Of a stretch of 8,134 bases of DNA, positions 1 to 4,107 are shown piece after piece; position 1 is the first letter of the stretch; the number at the start of each line of letters is the position of its first letter. The translations under genes and the position numbers were made by a program. A model generated the notes under the pieces. The model was given only the letters and a program-made list of their open reading frames with translations. It had not been told where the DNA came from and did no database searches. Origin of the DNA: an uncultured Lysobacteraceae bacterium (GTDB lineage: Bacteria; Pseudomonadota; Gammaproteobacteria; Xanthomonadales; Rhodanobacteraceae); the NCBI GenBank assembly GCA_946480705.1, contig CAMLLF010000146.1, positions 1 to 8,134 on the forward strand. Reading direction: 5' to 3'.

Positions 1-515
1 TCAACAACGACGGGATCACGCTGTTCAACGATCCGGACTACAAGGGCGCGCGCAAGTCGTTCGAACTCGGCACCTACGAGCGCTTCTCGCAGCTGTCGAT
101 CGGCAACGATCAGCTGAGCTCGATCTCGATCGCCGACGGCCTCATGGTCACGCTGTACGAACACGGTCTGAAAGCCGGCGCCTCGATCGTGCTGACGTCC
201 GACACGCCGAAGCTGTCCACGTACAACTTCGACAACCGCGTTTCGAGCATGGTCGTCAGCGTGCAGGGCGCCGCGGTGTACGAGCACAGCGACTACACCG
301 GCCGCATGCAGATCCTGCGGCCGGGCAGCTACAACCTGTCCGATCTCAATCTCGACAACGACAGCATCAGCTCGCTGCGCGTCGGCAGCGGCTACAGGAT
401 CACGCTGCACGAACACTCGAACTTCGGCGGCGACGACCGGACGTATACGGCGGACGCGTCGAGCCTCGGCGGCTTCAACGACGAGGCGAGCAGCATCGAG
501 GTCAGCGTGCAGTAG
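1..515 (+). CDS. Beta/gamma-crystallin fold protein (5' end outside window)
   Basis: The reading frame is open from the first complete codon at base 3 to TAG at 513-515, giving the last 170 residues; the true start lies upstream. Four Greek-key motifs are visible, each opening with an aromatic/acidic hairpin (LFNDPDYKG, LYEHGLKAG, VYEHSDYTG, LHEHSNFGG) and closing with a [ND][ND]xxSS signature: NDQLSS (105-122), DNRVSS (231-248), NDSISS (357-374) and NDEASS (477-494). This is the pattern of two paired beta/gamma-crystallin domains, and in characterised microbial members (Protein S, spherulin-type) the signature binds calcium. Calcium binding here is inferred from that motif. Bacterial members are often exported, but the N-terminus is missing, so no signal peptide can be checked. 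The ATG at 144 is internal to the second motif and is not the start. No enzymatic residues are evident; a structural, envelope or stress role is possible but unproven. Confidence 0.9.
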   Translation, partial: NNDGITLFNDPDYKGARKSFELGTYERFSQLSIGNDQLSSISIADGLMVTLYEHGLKAGASIVLTSDTPKLSTYNFDNRVSSMVVSVQGAAVYEHSDYTGRMQILRPGSYNLSDLNLDNDSISSLRVGSGYRITLHEHSNFGGDDRTYTADASSLGGFNDEASSIEVSVQ

Positions 516-560
516 TGCGCGATGCGAAACGTTCCGCGATGGCCCGCCAGCGAGCCGGCT

Positions 561-600
561 GAACGAAAACCTCCGGCGAACGCCGGGGGTTTTCGCGTTC
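561..600 (+). terminator. Rho-independent terminator after the crystallin gene
   Basis: The arms at 564-578 and 581-595 are complementary over 15 positions with one G-U wobble (CGAAAACCTCCGGCG against CGCCGGGGGTTTTCG). The A-run on the left arm and T-run on the right make it usable in both directions. It begins 49 bases after the crystallin stop codon and no other gene competes for it. Confidence 0.8.
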
Positions 601-625
601 CCATAGCAATCCGCGCGACGCGTCT

Positions 626-655
626 TTGACCAGAGTTCGACAAGCGTCCTAGGAT
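626..655 (+). promoter_or_regulatory. Candidate sigma-70 promoter for the methyltransferase
   Basis: TTGACC at 626-631 matches five of six -35 consensus bases. TAGGAT at 650-655 keeps the T, A and final A-T of a -10 box, with an 18-base spacer. A start near 662 would leave a leader of about 18 bases before the ATG at 680. It lies just after the upstream terminator, which fits an independent transcript. The call rests on consensus matching only. Confidence 0.4.
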
Positions 656-679
656 CGGTGATCCCCCCGAAAACTCCGG

Positions 680-1366
680 ATGCCGCCTTTGCCGACGTTC
701 TCCGATCCACATTCCGTCGTCGGCTACGCCGACCGTCCCGCCCGGCAGGTGCCCGGCTTTCACGCCCTGCAGCAGATGACGCGACTGCTGCTCGCCGAGG
801 CCGTTCCGCACGATGGCCAGGTGCTCGTGCTCGGCGCCGGTGGCGGACTCGAACTGAAGGTGTTTGCCGAAGCACAGCCGGAATGGCGCCTCGTCGGCGT
901 CGATCCGTCACACGACATGCTGAAGCTCGCCACGGCGACGCTCGGCGCGCTCGCGCCGCGCGCCGAACTCATCGAAGGCTATATCGCCAGCGCGCCATCA
1001 GGGCCGTTCGACGGCGCGACCTGTCTGCTGACGCTGCACTTTCTCGATCCCGACGAGCGCCGGCGCACCCTCGTCGAACTGCGGCGCCGCCTGAAACCCG
1101 GCGCGCCGCTCGTCGTCGCACACCATAGTTTTCCGCAGGCCGCCGGCGACAAGGAACGCTGGCTCCATCGCTATGCGGCGTTTTCGGCAGCCTCCGGACT
1201 ATCCGGTGCCAATGCGAAGAACGCCATCGAAGCGATGAGCGCACGACTGCCGTCGCTCGATCCCGCCACCGACGAAGCGCTGCTGCGCGAAGCCGGCTAC
1301 GAGCGCATCGAACTGTTCTACGCGGCATTCACGTTCAGAGGATGGGTCGCATACAACCCGACGTAG
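680..1366 (+). CDS. Class I SAM-dependent methyltransferase
   Basis: A 228-residue protein with the Rossmann-fold methyltransferase pattern. Motif I is VLVLGAGGGLE (residues 48-58). The acidic residue expected to bind the ribose hydroxyls of SAM is D75 in LVGVDPSHDML. The motif II strand is around 109-118 (PFDGATCLLT), followed by the LKPGAPLVVAH strand (138-148). The length is typical of small cytosolic class I methyltransferases. The acceptor substrate cannot be told from the sequence; nothing marks it as UbiE, Tam or an rRNA enzyme. ATG 680 is chosen because it is the earliest start in this frame after the terminator and gives a complete fold; no good Shine-Dalgarno is visible. The stop codon lies inside a REP palindrome (TAG is part of its GTAG head), and the last eight residues (GWVAYNPT) are coded by sequence that recurs about 186 bases downstream. 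The gene converges on the lipoprotein gene. Confidence 0.9.
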   Translation: MPPLPTFSDPHSVVGYADRPARQVPGFHALQQMTRLLLAEAVPHDGQVLVLGAGGGLELKVFAEAQPEWRLVGVDPSHDMLKLATATLGALAPRAELIEGYIASAPSGPFDGATCLLTLHFLDPDERRRTLVELRRRLKPGAPLVVAHHSFPQAAGDKERWLHRYAAFSAASGLSGANAKNAIEAMSARLPSLDPATDEALLREAGYERIELFYAAFTFRGWVAYNPT

Positions 1367-1393
1367 GGCGCAATGAGCGCAGCGCATTGCGCC
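1363..1393 (+). repeat. REP palindrome with GTAG head, forward
   Basis: GTAG (1363-1366) is followed by a perfect 9-bp stem, GGCGCAATG (1367-1375) with CATTGCGCC (1385-1393), around the loop AGCGCAGCG. A tetranucleotide GTAG/GGAG head plus an imperfect palindrome is the layout of REP elements mobilised by RAYT (IS200/IS605-like) transposases. The element differs at two of 31 positions from the copy at 3026-3056. It overlaps the methyltransferase stop codon, so it forms the 3' end of that mRNA and may stabilise or terminate it. Confidence 0.85.
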
Positions 1394-1417
1394 AGCCCCC
1401 ATCGCGCGGGCGACTCG

Positions 1418-1504
1418 CGAGAATGCCCTTCGGTTATTGCCATGCGGCGCAATGCCCTTCGGTTGTTGCTGTGCGGCGCAATGCCCTTCGGTTGTTGCGC
1501 CCTA
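1418..1504 (-). repeat. Three tandem 29-bp REP-derived units
   Basis: Units at 1418-1446, 1447-1475 and 1476-1504 share ATGCCCTTCGGTTrTTGC with an exact 29-base period (ATGCCC at 1423, 1452 and 1481). Only the last keeps a full palindrome and the CTAC end; the first two look like decayed partial copies. There are no unique spacers, so this is not a CRISPR array. Confidence 0.75.
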
Positions 1505-1505
1505 C
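1475..1505 (-). repeat. REP palindrome, inverted orientation, second loop type
   Basis: Read on the minus strand this is again GTAG plus the stem GGCGCAA/TTGCGCC, 31 bases long. It differs from the copy at 3026-3056 at three positions, all in the loop region (ACCGAAGGG in place of AGCGCAGCG). With the forward REP at 1363-1393 it forms a head-to-head pair, the arrangement called a BIME. It sits between two convergent genes, a usual place for such elements. Confidence 0.8.
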
Positions 1506-1596
1506 GGACCGGTGCCACGGTCGGAGGATGGTGGCGTACAACCTGACGCGGGACGCGACCCGTGGTCGACGCAAAAGGCACCGGGCGCAGCGTCTG

Positions 1597-2628
1597 TCAG
1601 CGAAACGCGACGCGAATCCGACGCACGTCGTTCGTGCCGGCCCCGTTCTCCAGTACGTCGATGCGTTCGACGCCATCCTGCAGGCGCAGCCAGTCGTCGA
1701 CATGCGTGCGCATTTGTGAATCTCCGCCTTCGATACCGATATCGATGACCGCTGCGGCGCAGTCGCCATCCGTGTCGGACAGAGGCGCTGTCGGCACGGC
1801 GAACCGGGTGATTTTCATGGCGGGTGAAATGCGTGCGAGCAACTGCTTGGAGAATCGTGCCAGGCGCAGCGGCCGGTCGGCGCACATCATTGCGCGGTAA
1901 GTCGGTGCGCGTGTCGACGGCGGCAAGTCGGCTGGCGTCGGCGGAGTCGCCGCTTCGCGAGCGAGCGGTTCGAAACGCGAGTAATCGGCAATGCGATTCT
2001 TGCGCAGGGCACGAGGCAAGGGCAGCGCAGTCCTTCGATAGGCGAGATGCCTGACGAGCAGCGCTCCCGTGCTGTCGTGCGCAAGCCAGACTTCGTGGTT
2101 CAGCGTGTAGACGTTGCTGCCGTCCTTGTGAGAAGGCTCGACCGAGACGGATACCAGCGCCCAATGATCGTCGCATCGTTGCGCAGCGTAGTGCGCGTTC
2201 AGCGGGCCGGGCGGGCCCAGGTCGGCAAAGGCTGCGAGATAGGCACCGATGTCGCTCATCGCGTTCTTGCGGGGATATGTCTTCGTGAGCATCTGCTCGC
2301 GCCAGCGCACATAGCGTCGCGGATCGACCTCTTCCAATTTCTTTGCGAACGACAACAGCGGCGCACGCGGTACGACCCACCAGGCCTCGGTTCCGCCCGA
2401 TCCTCGTACGAACGTCACGACGAGCGGAAGCCCATGGAGGTTCGGCGGCTCGAACATCGACAGCGCAGGACTTGCCGGCGTGCCCAGTAGGTCGAACGTA
2501 CCCTCGAGCGACGGGCACTCGTCGCTGCGTGCGCGCGGATCCGCGGCCGGCACGGCCTGGAAACCATCAGGAGCGCTCGAGCACGCGCAGAGTGCCGCCA
2601 GTGCGAGAGCCGGTAGTGCGCGGCGCAT
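1597..2628 (-). CDS. Predicted lipoprotein of unknown function
   Basis: From the ATG at 2628 the protein has 343 residues and opens with MRRALPALALAALCAC: two arginines, a hydrophobic core and a lipobox LCA-C that puts the lipidated cysteine at residue 16. Serine follows it, so the outer membrane is likelier than inner-membrane retention. The frame also opens at an ATG at 2697, adding 23 Arg/Ala-rich residues; 2628 is preferred because it gives a normal-length lipoprotein signal. Neither start has a clear Shine-Dalgarno. The mature part has no family I recognise. It contains several further cysteines (in DECPS, QRCDD, MMCADR and DGDCA) that could form disulfides in the periplasm. Stop is TGA at 1597-1599. 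It converges on the methyltransferase across the REP cluster and lies downstream of the hydrolase, separated from it by about 400 bases. Confidence 0.8.
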   Translation of the reverse strand: MRRALPALALAALCACSSAPDGFQAVPAADPRARSDECPSLEGTFDLLGTPASPALSMFEPPNLHGLPLVVTFVRGSGGTEAWWVVPRAPLLSFAKKLEEVDPRRYVRWREQMLTKTYPRKNAMSDIGAYLAAFADLGPPGPLNAHYAAQRCDDHWALVSVSVEPSHKDGSNVYTLNHEVWLAHDSTGALLVRHLAYRRTALPLPRALRKNRIADYSRFEPLAREAATPPTPADLPPSTRAPTYRAMMCADRPLRLARFSKQLLARISPAMKITRFAVPTAPLSDTDGDCAAAVIDIGIEGGDSQMRTHVDDWLRLQDGVERIDVLENGAGTNDVRRIRVAFR

Positions 2629-2853
2629 GCGCGCGACGGCACGCGCAAGCGCCGCCGCCGGGCGGCTTGCCCGCCGCGAAGAAAAGGTCGGGGTCATCGT
2701 CGGGCGAGTCTATCCGAACGCCGGAAAGCGGGCTCGCATTTGCAAGGCCCTGGTCAGTACCAGAAACATGCACGCGTGCTCGTGAGACCCGCCGGCGGCG
2801 CGCGCGTAAGCGAGGCCGGAACGTAGGACGCGACGAGCGCCCGACGCGGGTCG

Positions 2854-2991
2854 TTAGTCGCGGAGAATCGTGTGGGCTCCGACGAATGCCAGGTCGCCAT
2901 TGTGGAAAAAGAACGTCGCGCAGAGTCCTGCAATCGATTCGAACCGATAAGTGGCGGCAAAGCCCGCGCAACGCGGTTCGTCCGTGCGCAC
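2854..2991 (-). pseudogene. Short protein-like tail, possible remnant or small gene
   Basis: The minus-strand frame ending in TAA at 2854-2856 reads like the end of a folded protein (for example YRFESIAGLCATFFFHNG, then LAFVGAHTILRD). This differs from the Arg-rich reading typical of shadow frames here. Further upstream the same frame runs into the REP at 3026-3056, which translates to WRNALRLLRPT and cannot be native. The only start downstream of the REP is GTG at 2991, giving 46 residues with no visible ribosome site. The simplest reading is the 3' end of a gene whose 5' part was lost, perhaps at the REP; a very small real gene is the alternative. I do not recognise the family. The rest of 2698-3085 holds only the REP and weak dyads. 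Confidence 0.3.
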
Positions 2992-3025
2992 GCTACGCCC
3001 GTGTGCCGCCGATGCGAAAGAGCAC

Positions 3026-3056
3026 GTAGGGCGCAACAAGCGCAGCGCATTGCGCC
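3026..3056 (+). repeat. Single REP palindrome with GTAG head
   Basis: GTAG at 3026-3029, then GGCGCAA (3030-3036) paired with TTGCGCC (3050-3056) around a 13-base loop carrying AGCGCAGCG. It differs from the copy at 1363-1393 at two of 31 positions. It begins 30 bases past the hydrolase stop codon in the direction of transcription, so its hairpin probably marks or protects that mRNA's 3' end. Confidence 0.85.
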
Positions 3057-3085
3057 ATCGCAACGGCGGACGCGCCCGCAACGCG

Positions 3086-3949
3086 TCAACGCGAACCGCC
3101 TCCTTTCGTGAAGAACGCCCTCATCAGCGCCGCACACTCGGCTGCATGCGTTTCGAGCAGAAAATGCGGGCCGTCGAGGATATGCGCCTCCATGCGCGGC
3201 AGCGCGTTCATCCACGACAGCGTCTCGGCGAGGTCGAAGAAGATGTCGTGGCGTCCCCAGAGCAGCAGCGCCGGGGGTTGCCAGCGTTCGAGGTAGGCGG
3301 CGATTTCCGCAAATCGCGCCACATGGCTGCGGTAGTCGAGCAGCAGCGCGCGCTGCGTGTCGAGCCGGCCGGGACGCAGCAGGTTCTGCCAGTCCTGTTC
3401 CCACCGCTGCGCATCGATGCGCGCGGCGATGTCCGGCGGCAGTCCGCCCACATATTGGTCGCGCGTTCCGGCGAAGGTGAGGTGCGCGGTTGCCGCGCTT
3501 TCGCGTTCCGGCGTCGGGTCGTCCCAGTAGTTTCGCGTTGCCGTCCACGACGGTCCCATGCCGCTTTCGTGCGCATTCGCATTCTGGACGACGAGGCTTC
3601 GAATACGTTCCGGCGCGCGTGTCGCGAGATGGAGTCCGACCGCGGCGCCATGGTCGTGGAGATACAGGTGAAAAGCGTCCACGCCCAGTCGCGCGAGCAG
3701 TTCCTCGGTGAGGTCGGCGAAACGCGCGAACGACGGATTTTCGATCGGCGCGGAGTCTCCGGATCCCGGCATGTCGGGTGCGATCACGAAGCAGTCGCGC
3801 GCGAGCGCGTCGATCACATTGCGGAACGACAGCGACGAACTCGGAAAACCGTGAATCAGCAGCAGCGCCGGGTTGGTTCGAGCACCCGCCGTACGCACCG
3901 CGAGCGCGCATCCGGCGACCTCGATTTGCGCCAGTTGCGGAGTATCCAT
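3086..3949 (-). CDS. Alpha/beta hydrolase with Asp nucleophile (epoxide hydrolase/haloalkane dehalogenase-like)
   Basis: A 287-residue cytosolic enzyme. The oxyanion-hole motif HGFP is at 33-36. The nucleophile elbow LHDHGAA puts Asp at residue 99 where serine hydrolases have Ser. The acid is D235 in WGRHD and the catalytic His is H262 in DGPHFLLET. The segment VVQNANAHESGMG (from about residue 120) and the TRDQY stretch near 162-166 resemble a widespread subgroup of epoxide hydrolase-like enzymes annotated only as alpha/beta hydrolases. Asp nucleophiles in this fold form a covalent ester during epoxide or C-halogen hydrolysis; the real substrate is unknown. The start at 3949 has GAGG eight bases upstream (minus strand). 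An in-frame start at 4207 is rejected because it would run through the hairpin at 4045-4087 and overlap the Kelch gene. A dyad at 3995-4012 lies in the leader. A REP follows the stop. Confidence 0.9.
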   Translation of the reverse strand: MDTPQLAQIEVAGCALAVRTAGARTNPALLLIHGFPSSSLSFRNVIDALARDCFVIAPDMPGSGDSAPIENPSFARFADLTEELLARLGVDAFHLYLHDHGAAVGLHLATRAPERIRSLVVQNANAHESGMGPSWTATRNYWDDPTPERESAATAHLTFAGTRDQYVGGLPPDIAARIDAQRWEQDWQNLLRPGRLDTQRALLLDYRSHVARFAEIAAYLERWQPPALLLWGRHDIFFDLAETLSWMNALPRMEAHILDGPHFLLETHAAECAALMRAFFTKGGGSR

Positions 3950-3994
3950 GGCATCGGCCTCATCGATCGAATGGCAAGCTGAGCGGAGCGGAAC

Positions 3995-4012
3995 GAATCG
4001 TCCGAACGATTC
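3995..4012. promoter_or_regulatory. Inverted repeat in the hydrolase leader, candidate operator
   Basis: GAATCGT (3995-4001) and ACGATTC (4006-4012) form a perfect 7-bp dyad around CCGA, 46 to 63 bases upstream of the hydrolase start. The place and size suit a repressor site, or a leader hairpin. No regulator gene lies in the window and no clear -35/-10 pair was found around it. Confidence 0.35.
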
Positions 4013-4044
4013 TTCGGCGTTGCGGCGAACGAGGCAACAGGCAA

Positions 4045-4087
4045 CGGGGTCGGGTTGAATTACGTGCGGTAACTGAACCCGACCCCG
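4045..4087 (-). terminator. Long hairpin after the Kelch/PKD gene
   Basis: The arms 4045-4056 and 4076-4087 are perfectly complementary over 12 bp (CGGGGTCGGGTT with AACCCGACCCCG). After a 3x3 internal loop the stem resumes with TTAC/GTAA around GTGCG. It begins 20 bases past the Kelch gene's stop, so it probably ends that transcript, although the minus strand lacks a clean T-run. On the plus strand CCCGCCCGGGGCTTTT immediately follows, so a bidirectional role is possible. Confidence 0.6.
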
Positions 4088-4107
4088 CCCGGGGCTTTTC
4101 GGAGGTA

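Larger units (their letters stand above)
1318..1551 (+). repeat. Diverged direct repeat of the methyltransferase 3' end flanking the REP cluster
   Basis: Segment A (1318-1366, the end of the methyltransferase gene) recurs in diverged form as segment B (about 1502-1551). Shared blocks are CTACG, then ACGkTCrGAGGATGG (1331-1345 and 1517-1531), then TACAACCyGACG, with the block ATG offset by 186 bases. B still reads MVAYNLT where the gene reads GWVAYNPT. The two copies bracket the REP cluster. Either the gene end was duplicated when the cluster formed, or both copies belong to one dispersed repeat that the gene has captured as its tail. Confidence 0.55.

Noticed and set aside
1418..1504. Possible mini-CRISPR array (29-bp period)
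   Set aside because: The units abut with no unique spacers, and they are recognisable REP derivatives.
1502..2518. Alternative minus-strand frame over the lipoprotein gene
   Set aside because: Arg/Ser/His-rich shadow; the lipoprotein frame has a signal peptide, a lipobox and normal composition.
2750..2763. CTGGT-CAGT-ACCAG dyad as a LuxR-type (CepR) box
   Set aside because: The spacing between CTG and CAG is too short for the known lux-box layout; no quorum-sensing gene is present.
2820..2860. GTAGGACGCGACGAGCG segment as another REP
   Set aside because: It has a GTAG head, but the following stem is poor and differs from the GGCGCAA core; too degenerate to call.
2754..3911. 385-codon minus-strand frame over the hydrolase
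   Set aside because: Arg-rich shadow lacking any motif, while the overlapping frame has a complete catalytic triad.
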